Source: Streptomyces syringium
GTDB lineage: Bacteria > Actinomycetota > Actinomycetes > Streptomycetales > Streptomycetaceae
Reading direction: 5' to 3'
DNA length: 64,000 nucleotides
NCBI RefSeq assembly: GCF_017876625.1
Contig: NZ_JAGIOH010000001.1
Location: 5,043,501-5,107,500 of the forward strand
In this document: piece after piece, positions 7,516-15,915 of the stretch
How the letters are laid out: every line of letters starts with the position of its first letter
How positions within the stretch are numbered: the first letter of the stretch is position 1
The notes under the pieces: generated by a model
The model's input: only the letters and a program-made list of their open reading frames with translations
Databases searched by the model: none
Told to the model about the DNA's origin: nothing
Made by a program: the position numbers and the translations under genes

Positions 7516-8112
7516 GTGCCCGTCGACCCACTGCACAGTGCCGCAAGACCACCGCGCAGCGCCCCGAGCCCGCTCTCCAGTGGCTCGGACGCGTACGCGG
7601 TGGAGGTCCGCCGGAGTTCGCGCCGCCGCAGAACGGTCTCCGCCTACCGGGAGGGTGAGCGCACCGTCGTCCTCATCCCCGCCCGGATGTCGGAGGCGGA
7701 GGAGAAGCGGTGGGTGGGCGTGATGCTCGACAGACTCGCGGCGCAGGAGAGCAAGCGGATGCTCGGCGACGCCGAGCTGGCCGACCGGGCGCAGCGGCTC
7801 TCCGCCCAGTACCTCGACGGCCGGGCCCGCCCCGCCACGGTCCGCTGGGTCACCAATCAGAACACCCGATGGGGCTCGTGCACCCCCGCCGAGGGCAGCA
7901 TCCGTCTCTCCCACCGGCTCCAGGGCATGCCCGAGTACGTCGTGGACTACGTCCTGCTCCACGAGTTGGCGCATCTGTTGGTCCCCGGGCACGGCCCGCG
8001 CTTCTGGGAGCTCCTCGAGGCCTATCCGCGCACCGAGCGTGCCCGCGGGTACCTCGAAGGTGTGGTCGCCGCCGACCGGCTGCCGCATCTCCCTGCCGCC
8101 CGCAGCGAATGA
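7516..8112 (+). CDS. YgjP/DUF45-family metallopeptidase
   Basis: A 198-residue predicted zinc peptidase. It carries TRWGSC, then HELAHLLVPGHGPRFW, where HELAH gives two zinc ligands and the catalytic glutamate and the downstream HGPRFW histidine the third ligand; this pair of motifs defines the DUF45/YgjP (M48-like) group. The start is GTG at 7516, because the frame upstream lacks a better codon and becomes low-complexity. No signal peptide, so cytoplasmic. Targets are unknown. It is divergent from the ThiF-like gene. Confidence 0.85.
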   Translation: MPVDPLHSAARPPRSAPSPLSSGSDAYAVEVRRSSRRRRTVSAYREGERTVVLIPARMSEAEEKRWVGVMLDRLAAQESKRMLGDAELADRAQRLSAQYLDGRARPATVRWVTNQNTRWGSCTPAEGSIRLSHRLQGMPEYVVDYVLLHELAHLLVPGHGPRFWELLEAYPRTERARGYLEGVVAADRLPHLPAARSE

Positions 8113-8284
8113 CGCCGCCGGCCGGGTGACACCCCCGGCCGCCCGCGCCCGGGGCGGCGCGGGCCCGCTCGCCTCCGCGCCGCCCCGGGCCCCCGCACGC
8201 CCCGGAATCGCTGGCTGTGAGGGTCAGCCGTTAGCCTGACGCAACGCATTCATCGCAGGTTCGGATGGGGGACGGTCGTAACGC

Positions 8285-10090
8285 ATGGCCAGGGAATTCC
8301 AGCGCGGCCACAAGGCCAAGATCAGTGACCTGACAGCGGGGACCGATCTGTACATCGGTGTGCAGATCTCCGGGCCCGGGCTGTCCTTCGACATCAGCTG
8401 CTTCGGGCTCGACGCCCAGGAGCGGCTGTCCGACGACCGGTACTTCATCTTCTTCAATCAGCCGAAGTCCCCCGAGGAGTCCATTCAGCAGCTCGGCGCG
8501 CAGGCCGGTGACACGGAGTCCTTCCGGGTCACGCTCGACCGCATTCCGGCACACATCCGGAAGCTCTCCTTCACGGCGACGCTCGACGGCGCGGGCCAGA
8601 TGTCGCAGATCGGCCCCGGTTACGTCCGTATCGTCGCGGGCGGTGCGGAAGTCGCGCGGTACTCCTTCACCGGCGCCGAATTCAGTACCGAGCGCGCGGT
8701 GATGCTCGGCGACATCTATATGAAGGACGTCTGGCGGTTCGCCGCCGTCGGCCAGGGCTTCGACGGCGGTCTGGAAGCGCTGCTCACCAACTTCGGCGGC
8801 GAGGTCCTGGAGGAGGAGCCGGAACAGGCTTCTGCCCCCGCCCCTGCCGCGGCCGCCCCCGCCCCCGCCTTCGCGCCCCCGGCGGCGCAGGCGAGCGCGC
8901 CCCCGGCCTTCGCCGCGCCGCAGGCCCCTGCACCGCCGCAGACCCCGCAGCCCGCGCCCGCCGCGCCGACCCCGCCGCCCGCCCAGGGCTTCGCGCCCCC
9001 GCCCGGCAGCACCCCGCCGCCCGCCGCCCCCGCGGTGCACGCGGCCGCCACGATCGCCGCGCCGATCGCCCCGCCCGGCTTCTTCGCCGGCCAGTCCGGC
9101 ACGGGCCAGCAGACCCCGCCCGGCGGCACGGTCCCGCCGCCGCCCGGCCAGCCCGGTGTGCCCGGTCAGCCGGCCCCGTACGGCCAGCAGCAGCCGGCCC
9201 CTTACGGGCACCCCGGCCAGCACCCCGGCCAGCACCCCAACCAGCACCCCAACCAGCAGCAGCCCTACGGACACCCGGGCCAGCCCGGTCAGCCGTTCCC
9301 CGGCCAGCCGGCGCCGTACCCCGGTCAGCCCGGTCAGCCGACGCCCTACGGCGGGCCCCCGCCCGCGGCGCCCCAGGGCACGCCCCCGCACGGCATGCCC
9401 CAGGGCACGCCCCCGCAGGGCGGCACCCCCGTGGGCGTCCAGGCCGCGCTCGAGAAGTACCGCGAGGCGCCCACCGGGCAGCGGTGGACCCTGCAGAACC
9501 CCCGGCTCATCCGCGTCGACCTCGGCACCGACCCGCAGCCCGTGCTCGCCCGCCAGGGCAGCATGGTGCTCTACCAGGGCAAGGTCGACTTCGGCTACAA
9601 GGGCGCCGGGTTCGCCGGCCGGATCATGGGCAACGCCACCGGCCAGGAGATGCAGCTGATGCGCTGCACCGGCCGGGGACAGGTGTTCCTGGCGGAGAAC
9701 TCCGCCCATGTGCACCCCATCGAGCTCCAGGGCGACGGCATCTGCGTCTCCGCGGAGTCGGTGCTCGCCTTCGACGAGTCGCTCCAGCACGAGGTGCGCC
9801 GGATCGAGGGGCACGGCATCCCCGGCGGCGCGCTGTTCACCATGCAGTTCCAGGGGCACGGCACCGTGGTCGTCAAGACCAACGGCGTTCCCGTGGTCCT
9901 GCCGGTCACCCCGACCACCTACGCCGACAGCAACGCCATCGTCGCCTGGTCCGCCGCCGCCCAGGTGGTCGTCTCCAGCCAGGTGCGGCTGCGCCGCAAC
10001 GCCTACCCGGGCCACAGCGGGGAGACCGTGAACCTCCAATTCCGCGGCGCGCCCGGCAATTTCATCGTCGTCCAGCCCTACGAGGTCTGA
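8285..10090 (+). CDS. TerD-AIM24 fusion protein
   Basis: A 601-residue two-domain protein. Residues 1 to about 175 form a TerD domain (opening FQRGHKAKISDLTAGTDLYIG), a calcium-binding fold of the tellurite-resistance and stress family. Residues about 176 to 385 are a Pro/Ala/Gln/Gly linker with QP and HPGQ/HPNQ repeats, surely disordered. From about residue 390 comes an AIM24 (DUF124) beta-sandwich domain, with GSMVLYQGKVDF and the closing NFIVVQPYEV. It heads a three-gene run in which the next two genes are AIM24 domains alone, spaced 11 and 16 bases apart. TerD proteins are linked to membrane-associated stress complexes; a role in envelope or metal stress is inference. Confidence 0.85.
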   Translation: MAREFQRGHKAKISDLTAGTDLYIGVQISGPGLSFDISCFGLDAQERLSDDRYFIFFNQPKSPEESIQQLGAQAGDTESFRVTLDRIPAHIRKLSFTATLDGAGQMSQIGPGYVRIVAGGAEVARYSFTGAEFSTERAVMLGDIYMKDVWRFAAVGQGFDGGLEALLTNFGGEVLEEEPEQASAPAPAAAAPAPAFAPPAAQASAPPAFAAPQAPAPPQTPQPAPAAPTPPPAQGFAPPPGSTPPPAAPAVHAAATIAAPIAPPGFFAGQSGTGQQTPPGGTVPPPPGQPGVPGQPAPYGQQQPAPYGHPGQHPGQHPNQHPNQQQPYGHPGQPGQPFPGQPAPYPGQPGQPTPYGGPPPAAPQGTPPHGMPQGTPPQGGTPVGVQAALEKYREAPTGQRWTLQNPRLIRVDLGTDPQPVLARQGSMVLYQGKVDFGYKGAGFAGRIMGNATGQEMQLMRCTGRGQVFLAENSAHVHPIELQGDGICVSAESVLAFDESLQHEVRRIEGHGIPGGALFTMQFQGHGTVVVKTNGVPVVLPVTPTTYADSNAIVAWSAAAQVVVSSQVRLRRNAYPGHSGETVNLQFRGAPGNFIVVQPYEV

Positions 10091-10101
10091 GGGAGCCCGA
10101 A

Positions 10102-10791
10102 ATGACCATGAACCAGACTCCGATCTCGGGCTACGCCCCGACGCCCGTCGCGGCCCGGATGGAGAACCACGGCAGCAGCATGCTCAAGGTGGCCATGCAG
10201 TCCGGCCACGACCTGTTCGCCCGCACGGGCTCGATGATCGCCTACGAGGGCTTCGTCCAGTACGAGGCGAATCCGCCCGCCATCCGTCAGATGGCCTCCC
10301 AGTGGGTCACCGGCGAGGGCATGCCGCTCATGAAGTGCCACGGTGACGGGCTGCTCTACCTCGCCGACTACGGGGCGGACGTCGTCTGCCTCCAGCTCAA
10401 CGGGGACTCGCTCTCCGTCAACGGCACCAACATCCTCGCCTTCGACGCGCATCTGCAGTGGGGTGTGCAGCGGGTGAAGGGCATGGCGAAGTTCGCGGGC
10501 CAGGGCCTGTTCAACGTGGCCATCTCCGGCACCGGCTGGGTCGCGCTCACCTCGCGCGGCACCCCGATCGTCGTCGACTGCGGTCGCGGCGAGGACGAGA
10601 CCTATGTGGACCCCGATGCCCTCGTGGCCTGGTCCACGGGCCTCAAGATGAAGGGGAAGCGCAGCTTCAAGGCTTCCTCGATGATCGGCCGGGGCAGCGG
10701 CGAGGCGTACCAGCTGGGCTTCTCGGGCCAGGGGTTCGTGGTCGTACAGCCCAGCGAGGACAGCACTGACCGGCTCCGGGCCCGGGGCTGA
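10102..10791 (+). CDS. AIM24-domain protein
   Basis: A 229-residue AIM24 (DUF124) protein. It repeats the landmarks of the preceding protein's C-terminal domain: LFARTGSMIAYEGFVQY, GQGLFNVAISGTGWVALTSRG and the terminal QGFVVVQPSE. The fold is a trimer-forming beta sandwich related to TRAP-like stress proteins; function in bacteria is not settled. It starts at ATG 10102, 11 bases after the TerD-AIM24 stop, with GGGAG upstream, so it is co-transcribed. The three paralogous domains in a row look like subunits of one assembly. Confidence 0.85.
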   Translation: MTMNQTPISGYAPTPVAARMENHGSSMLKVAMQSGHDLFARTGSMIAYEGFVQYEANPPAIRQMASQWVTGEGMPLMKCHGDGLLYLADYGADVVCLQLNGDSLSVNGTNILAFDAHLQWGVQRVKGMAKFAGQGLFNVAISGTGWVALTSRGTPIVVDCGRGEDETYVDPDALVAWSTGLKMKGKRSFKASSMIGRGSGEAYQLGFSGQGFVVVQPSEDSTDRLRARG

Positions 10792-10807
10792 GGGGGAGCG
10801 AAGACAT

Positions 10808-11569
10808 ATGCAGAGCCCGCTTTTCGGCCACACCGAGGCCCAGTCCCAGGACCGCTACGCGCTCCAGAACCCGCAGTTGCTGCGGGTGCTGCTCACCGGC
10901 CACGACGACATCCTCGCCCGCAAGGGCTCGATGGTCGCCTACCAGGGCATGATGGAGTTCGACGGCGAGTTCCTGACGCGGGGCCAGCAGACCGCCCGGG
11001 CCCACACGGGTGAGGTCCTGGACCTGATGCGCTGCTCGGGGCAGGGCACGGTCTATTTCGCCAACCTCGCGCAGTATGTCCACGTCGTCGACGTGGACCA
11101 CAACGGTCTGACCGTGGACGCCGCCTACGTCCTCGCGATGGACTCCACCCTGCACTGGGACACCATCGCGGTGGACAGCCAGTTCGGGATCTCCGGTTCG
11201 GGCGCGTACAACCTCGTCATCTCCGGGCAGGGCAAGGTCGCGCTCATGACCTCCGGCCAGCCCCTGATGCTCCAGGTCACCCCGGACAAATACGTCAACG
11301 CCGACGCGGACGCCGTCGTGGCGTGGTCGACGTCGCTCGTCGTGCAGATGCAGGCGCCGACGTCCTCGTCGAGCGTCTTCCGTCGGCGCGGCAGCACGGG
11401 AGAGGGCTGGGAGCTGAACTTCCAGGGCCACGGCTACGCCCTCGTGCAGCCCAGCGAGCTGCTTCCGCCCCAGGGCGCGGAGATCGGCCAGGGGGCGCTG
11501 GCCCAGTACGGCCTCGGCCAGCAGGGCGCGCACGGTCAGAACCAGGGCAACATCTGGTCCAACCGCTGA
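10808..11569 (+). CDS. AIM24-domain protein
   Basis: A 253-residue third AIM24-domain protein of the operon, with ILARKGSMVAYQGMMEFDG near residue 37, GSGAYNLVISGQGKVALMTSG in the middle and HGYALVQPSELLP near the C-terminus, followed by a Gln/Gly-rich tail. It is more divergent from the other two than a recent tandem copy would be. ATG at 10808 has a GGGGGAGCG ribosome-binding site. A 19-base-pair inverted repeat follows the gene. Confidence 0.85.
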   Translation: MQSPLFGHTEAQSQDRYALQNPQLLRVLLTGHDDILARKGSMVAYQGMMEFDGEFLTRGQQTARAHTGEVLDLMRCSGQGTVYFANLAQYVHVVDVDHNGLTVDAAYVLAMDSTLHWDTIAVDSQFGISGSGAYNLVISGQGKVALMTSGQPLMLQVTPDKYVNADADAVVAWSTSLVVQMQAPTSSSSVFRRRGSTGEGWELNFQGHGYALVQPSELLPPQGAEIGQGALAQYGLGQQGAHGQNQGNIWSNR

Positions 11570-11574
11570 GCGAT

Positions 11575-11613
11575 GCGTAAGGGGCGTCACCCCAGGGGTG
11601 ACGCCCCTTACGC
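11575..11613. terminator. bidirectional terminator between convergent genes
   Basis: A perfect 19-base-pair inverted repeat centred on A11594, left arm 11575-11593 beginning GCGTAAGGGG and right arm 11595-11613 ending CCCCTTACGC. It lies between the third AIM24 gene and the convergent Nudix gene and can serve both. Confidence 0.75.
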
Positions 11614-11621
11614 GTGCGCGC

Positions 11622-12143
11622 TCACAGGTGGGCGAGCGTCCGCTCCATCAGCCGGACGACCGACTCGTCGGCCACCGCGGCCACCTCGTGGTACGCGAAC
11701 CAGCGCAGGTCCAGCGACTCGTCGCTGATGGCCTCCACCGCGCCCTCCGGCACCAGCGCCGCGTACTGCACATCGAGGTGCCAATTGCAGGGCGAGGGAA
11801 TCGGATGCCGGTCCAGCCGGACCGGACCGACCGGCAGCAGGGTCAGCCCCTTGATGCCGGACTCCTCGGTCGCCTCCCGCAGCGCCGCCTCCGCGAGCGT
11901 GCTGTCGCCCGGCTCGCAGTGGCCGCCCATCTGGAGCCACATCCGCAGCTTGCGGTGCAGGGTGAGCAGCACCTTGCCGCGCGCCGGGTCGATCACCAGC
12001 GCGCTCGCCGTGATGTGCCCGGCCCGGCAGGGCTTCCACGTGCCGTCCGGGTGCTCGGCCAGGTGATCCAGATAGAGATCGCGCAGCTCCTCCTGGTCCC
12101 CGTACTCCTTCAGGACGAGGACGGCGTTCTCATGGAGGCTCAC
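11622..12143 (-). CDS. Nudix hydrolase
   Basis: A 173-residue Nudix-fold hydrolase. The Nudix box runs from GHCEPGDSTL to REATEESGI, with the RE..EE metal-binding glutamates intact. Substrate specificity cannot be read, since most such stand-alone Streptomyces enzymes are unassigned nucleoside-diphosphate hydrolases. Its ATG overlaps the stop of the upstream zincin gene by four bases, so the two form a translationally coupled pair. Confidence 0.82.
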   Translation of the reverse strand: MSLHENAVLVLKEYGDQEELRDLYLDHLAEHPDGTWKPCRAGHITASALVIDPARGKVLLTLHRKLRMWLQMGGHCEPGDSTLAEAALREATEESGIKGLTLLPVGPVRLDRHPIPSPCNWHLDVQYAALVPEGAVEAISDESLDLRWFAYHEVAAVADESVVRLMERTLAHL

Positions 12144-13588
12144 TTGTCGCCTTCGCCCTTGTCCTCGCCCTTTTCGTCATCCTTGGGAGAGTCCCCGGCG
12201 GAGTCCTTCTTCAGGTCCGGCTTCGCGGACCCGCTTCCGGCCGCCTCGCCCAGCATCTTGTCGAGCTCGGAGAAGTCCAGGTGCTCGCGGTGCACGAAGC
12301 CGTCCGGGTCGTCCAGGTCGGCGGCCGTCGGCAGCATGTCCGGGTGCTCCCACAGGGCGTCGCGGCCCTCCAGGCCCCGTGCGTCGGTCAGCGATGCCCA
12401 CAGCCGCGAGGCGTCCCGCAGGCGGCGCGGCCGCAGCTCCAGGCCGATCAGGGTGGCGAAGGTCTGCTCCGCCGGACCGCCGGACGCGCGGCGGCGGCGC
12501 AGCGTCTCGCGCAGCGCGCCGGCCGACGGCAGGTGCGGCGAGGCGGCCGCGTGCACGACCGCGTCGACCCAGCCCTCGACCAGCGCGAGCGCGGTCTCCA
12601 GGCGGGCGAGGGCCGCCTTCTGCTCCGGGGTGTCCTCCGGCTGGAACATGCCCTGCTGAAGGGCGTCCTGCAGCTGCTCCGGGTGCGAGGGGTCGAGCTG
12701 GCCGACCACGTCCTCCAGCTTGGAGGTGTCGACCTTGATGCCCCGGGCGTAGCCCTCGACCGCGCCGAACAGGTGCGAGCGCAGCCACGGCACGTGGGCG
12801 AAGAGCCGCTGGTGGGCGGCTTCCCGCAGGGCCAGGTACAGGCGGACCTCGTCCTGCGGCACCCCGAGCCCGGAGCCGAGCGACGCGATGTTCACCGGCA
12901 GCAGGGCGGCCTTGCCCGCGGGGCCGAGCGGCAGACCGATGTCGGTCGAACCGACCACCTCGCCGGCCAGCACGCCCACGGCCTGGCCGATCTGCTGGCC
13001 GAACATGGCCCCGCCCATCTGCCGCATCATCCCGAGCAGCGGGCCGGCCATGGCCTGCATCTCCTCGGGAAGCACGTCGCCCATGGCGGCGCCGACGCGC
13101 TCGGCGACCGGGTCGACCAGGTCCTTCCACACCGGGAGGGTCGCCTCGACCCACTCCGCGCGGCTCCAGGCGACCGCCGTGCCCGCGCCCGACGGCAGCG
13201 ACGTCACGCCGTCCAGCCACAGGTCGGCCAGGCGCACGGCCTCCTCGACGGCGGCCCGCTCGCCCGGCGTGACGCTGGCGTCCTTGCCGCCGTCGGCGGT
13301 GCCCTGCGCGACGGTCTGCCGCGCGATGTCCTTGGCCATGTCCCAGTTCACCGGGCCGCCCTCGTACGAGAGCATCTGGCCCAGCTGCTGGAACGCGGCG
13401 CCCAGATCGCCCGGGTTCATGGAGCCGAACATCGCGGCGAAGGGGTTGTCCCCACCGCCCGCGGCCCCGCCGAACCCGAACGGATTCGCCGGTCCCTGGC
13501 CGCCGCCCTGGCTGCCGCCCTTCTTCTTGCCGTCGTCGCCGTTCTCCGGCTCCTCCGGCGGAAGACCGAATCCGAATGGGTTGTCACT
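12140..13588 (-). CDS. predicted zinc-dependent metalloprotease (DUF2342 type)
   Basis: A 482-residue protein of the actinobacterial DUF2342/zincin family. It begins SDNPFGFGLP (GTG start at 13588), has a Gly/Lys-rich flexible N-terminal stretch and NPFGFGGAAGG, then a helical domain. LREAAHQRLFAHVPWL near residue 260 gives the ExxH-type motif proposed to bind zinc. The C-terminus is charged (DSPKDDEKGEDKGEGDK). The longer ATG at 13666 adds 26 unconserved-looking residues. No substrate is known. It is followed by the overlapping Nudix gene. Confidence 0.75.
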   Translation of the reverse strand, partial: SDNPFGFGLPPEEPENGDDGKKKGGSQGGGQGPANPFGFGGAAGGGDNPFAAMFGSMNPGDLGAAFQQLGQMLSYEGGPVNWDMAKDIARQTVAQGTADGGKDASVTPGERAAVEEAVRLADLWLDGVTSLPSGAGTAVAWSRAEWVEATLPVWKDLVDPVAERVGAAMGDVLPEEMQAMAGPLLGMMRQMGGAMFGQQIGQAVGVLAGEVVGSTDIGLPLGPAGKAALLPVNIASLGSGLGVPQDEVRLYLALREAAHQRLFAHVPWLRSHLFGAVEGYARGIKVDTSKLEDVVGQLDPSHPEQLQDALQQGMFQPEDTPEQKAALARLETALALVEGWVDAVVHAAASPHLPSAGALRETLRRRRASGGPAEQTFATLIGLELRPRRLRDASRLWASLTDARGLEGRDALWEHPDMLPTAADLDDPDGFVHREHLDFSELDKMLGEAAGSGSAKPDLKKDSAGDSPKDDEKGEDKGEGDK

Positions 13589-13783
13589 CACGGGTTTCCT
13601 CGGCTCGTAGGGCCGCCGGCGTGGAACCGGCGGCGAATGCCCGACATCACTACCCAGCGTAGACACCTCTGCGGTATCCGGGCTTGGTGCTTCGCCGACC
13701 CGGGGCCTGCGGCAGGATGGACGTCACCTGGTACGTACGCGTCATCACACTTACGTACTGAAGACAACCGCTGGAGACGCCCG

Positions 13784-14908
13784 GTGAGTTCCCCCGACCG
13801 AGAAGTTCGCGCAGCGCGAAACGGTTCCGCGCGAGACAGTACGGCCCTGCCCGGCCGCCGACCCGTCGTCGCCGTCACCGGTGCCGCGAGCGGCGTCGGC
13901 GCGCTGCTCACGCAGCGGCTGGCCGCATCAGAAGAGATCAAGCAGGTCGTGGCGATAGACGAGCGCCGCGGCGATGTGACCGAGGCGCAGTGGCATGTGC
14001 TGGACGTCCGCGACCCGGCGATCGCGGAGAAGCTGCGCGGTGCCGACGTCGTCGTCCACCTCGCCCTGGACCTCGACCTGGAGACCGACCCCGCCGCCCG
14101 CACCGCCTACAACGTGCGCGGCACCCAGACCGTGCTGACCGCCGCCGCGGCCGCCGGGGTGCACCGCGTCGTGCTGTGCACCTCCGCGATGGTCTACGGG
14201 GCCCGGCCGGACAACGCCGTGCCGCTCGCCGAGGACGCCGAGCTGCGCGCGACCGCCGAGGCCACCGGCGTCGGTGACCTGCTGGAGATCGAGCGGCTCG
14301 CCAAGCGCGCGCCCCGCGCCCACCCCGGGCTGAACGTCACCGTGCTGCGTCCCGCTGTCCTCGTCGGCGGCACCGACACCGCCCTCACCCGCTACTTCGA
14401 GTCGCCCCGCCTCCTGGTGGTCGCCGGATCCCGGCCGACCTGGCAGTTCTGCCACGTGGAGGACCTGGTGAGCGCCCTGGAGTTCGCCGCCCTGGAGAAG
14501 GCCGAGGGCGATCTCGCGGTGGGCTGCGACGGCTGGCTGGAGCAGGAGGAGGTCGAGGAGCTGACCGGCATCCGGCGCATGGAGCTGCCCTCGGCGGTCG
14601 CGCTGGGCGCGGCCTCCCGGCTGCACCGCCTCGGCCTGACCCCCTCGCCCGCGGGTGATCTCGAGTACACGATGCACCCGTGGGTGGTCAGCGGCAGCAG
14701 GCTGCACGACGCCGGCTGGCGGCCGCGCTGGACCAACGAGGAGGTCCTCGCGGAGCTGCTGGAGGAGGTCGCGGGCCGGCACACGGTCGCGGGCCGCCGG
14801 CTCGGCCGCAAGGACGCCACCACGCTGGGCGCCGCGGGGGCGACCGTCGCCCTGGTGGGCACCGCCGCGCTGGTCCGCCGTGCCCGCAAGGCGCGCCGCC
14901 GCCTGTAG
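13784..14908 (+). CDS. atypical extended SDR (NAD-dependent epimerase-like)
   Basis: A 374-residue Rossmann protein of the extended short-chain dehydrogenase group. The nucleotide-binding motif is TGAASGVGALL near residue 30, followed by DVRD and the NVRGTQTVL strand. The usual catalytic YxxxK is not present: the aligned place reads ERLAK, so the tyrosine is replaced. VLRPAVLVGG fits the later conserved segment. A C-terminal stretch before the Arg-rich tail (AAGATVALVGTAALVRRARK) could be a membrane anchor. It may therefore bind NAD(P) or a sugar nucleotide without being a normal epimerase. The start is GTG 13784 with GGAG upstream. Confidence 0.75.
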   Translation: MSSPDREVRAARNGSARDSTALPGRRPVVAVTGAASGVGALLTQRLAASEEIKQVVAIDERRGDVTEAQWHVLDVRDPAIAEKLRGADVVVHLALDLDLETDPAARTAYNVRGTQTVLTAAAAAGVHRVVLCTSAMVYGARPDNAVPLAEDAELRATAEATGVGDLLEIERLAKRAPRAHPGLNVTVLRPAVLVGGTDTALTRYFESPRLLVVAGSRPTWQFCHVEDLVSALEFAALEKAEGDLAVGCDGWLEQEEVEELTGIRRMELPSAVALGAASRLHRLGLTPSPAGDLEYTMHPWVVSGSRLHDAGWRPRWTNEEVLAELLEEVAGRHTVAGRRLGRKDATTLGAAGATVALVGTAALVRRARKARRRL

Positions 14909-14999
14909 ACCCCGCCGGGGCCGCTGTAGGACCCTCCATACGGCGTTCCGGGCGGCCTGGTGAAACACCATTCACCACCGCCGCCCCGCGTGCGGCACG

Positions 15000-15479
15000 A
15001 TGGACCGTATGGCCCGTACGTATGACCGCTCCGGCGGCCACCCCGGTGAGCTCGCCGCCCTGGATCCGATCCGCCTCCTCGCCGTCCGTGACACCCCGCT
15101 GTCGCTGGACGAGGTCTTCGCGGCGGTCGGCGACGACGCCGCGGGGGGCACCGCGCTCTTCGTGGGCACGGTGCGCGACCACGACGGCGGTGCGGACGTG
15201 GACGGGCTCGGCTACTCCGCGCACCCCACGGCCGAGGCCGAGCTGCGCCGCGTCGCGGAGAAGATCGCGGCGGACTTCCCGGTACGGGCGCTCGCCGCGG
15301 TGCACCGGGTGGGGGAGCTCGCCATCGGCGACCTGGCGGTCGTGGTGGCCGTCTCCTGCCCGCACCGGGCCGAGGCCTTCGCGGCGTGCCGCCGGCTGAT
15401 CGACGACCTCAAGGCGGAGGTCCCGATCTGGAAGCACCAGAAGTTCACGGACGGGACAGAAGAATGGGTCGGCGCGTAG
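15000..15479 (+). CDS. moaE: molybdopterin synthase catalytic subunit MoaE
   Basis: A 159-residue large subunit of molybdopterin synthase, which transfers sulfur from MoaD to precursor Z in molybdenum-cofactor synthesis. The signature KHQKFTDGTEEWVG closes the protein, and GTALFVGTVRDHDGG and VHRVGELAIGDLAVVVAVSCPHR are typical. It has an N-terminal extension of about 30 residues compared with the shortest MoaE. ATG at 15000 or 15009 could start it; neither has a good ribosome-binding site. MoaD is not adjacent. Confidence 0.9.
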   Translation: MDRMARTYDRSGGHPGELAALDPIRLLAVRDTPLSLDEVFAAVGDDAAGGTALFVGTVRDHDGGADVDGLGYSAHPTAEAELRRVAEKIAADFPVRALAAVHRVGELAIGDLAVVVAVSCPHRAEAFAACRRLIDDLKAEVPIWKHQKFTDGTEEWVGA

Positions 15480-15490
15480 CGCCGTCGGCA

Positions 15491-15525
15491 TGGGGGCACC
15501 TCCCAGCGGTAGCTGGGGGAGGGTG
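15491..15525. repeat. Streptomyces-type palindromic intergenic repeat
   Basis: GGGGGCACCTCCCAGC, loop GGTA, then GCTGGGGGAGG. This stem-loop sequence is familiar to me as a dispersed intergenic element of Streptomyces chromosomes. It follows moaE and may act as its terminator. A second small inverted repeat, CCCGG/CCGGG around TTGCGTAA, lies at 15569-15587. Confidence 0.5.
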
Positions 15526-15667
15526 GGGGCTTAGTTCGTCCCCGCAGGCCAGACCCCTATTGGCTGACCCGGGTTGCGTAACCGGGCCCCTGACGTAAGC
15601 GTTGAGACGGCGGACGTTTAATCTGCTCATCAGTCAGTTGCGCTTCGGAAGGGGTCGGGAGGCCGGC

Positions 15668-15850
15668 ATGGCGGCACTTGCATGGTTGCTGATCCCCGTG
15701 GCCGCGGCCTGCGCCGCCGCCCTGTGGGGGAGTTGGGCGGCCCGCAACCGCAAGGTCGGCGATGTCGCGGAACTGGCGGGCTACGAGCGGTTCCGCGCCG
15801 CCATGGAACGCCGTGAGTCCGGCGTCTCGCCGGACTCCGACGCGGCCTAG
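15668..15850 (+). CDS. small membrane protein
   Basis: A 60-residue protein with one hydrophobic segment at the N-terminus (AALAWLLIPVAAACAAALWGSWA), followed by a basic RNRKVGD and an acidic tail. It is a single-pass membrane protein with a short cytoplasmic domain, of unknown function. The start ATG 15668 has GGAGGCCGGC upstream; an earlier in-frame ATG at 15602 would add residues unlike a coding region. It is 66 bases before the PDZ protease gene and could be co-transcribed. Confidence 0.65.
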   Translation: MAALAWLLIPVAAACAAALWGSWAARNRKVGDVAELAGYERFRAAMERRESGVSPDSDAA

Positions 15851-15915
15851 CGGGCGCTGCCCCGTACGGACCGCCCCGGGGGTGGACTGTCGGACCCGTC
15901 CCGTACTGTCGTTCC

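Noticed and set aside
9170..9430. Repeats at 9170-9430 as a CRISPR or satellite
   Set aside because: They encode a Pro/Gln linker in frame; unit lengths are irregular and no spacers exist.
8231..10039. 602-codon minus-strand frame over the TerD-AIM24 gene
   Set aside because: Shadow caused by high GC and the repetitive linker; the plus-strand protein has clear domains.
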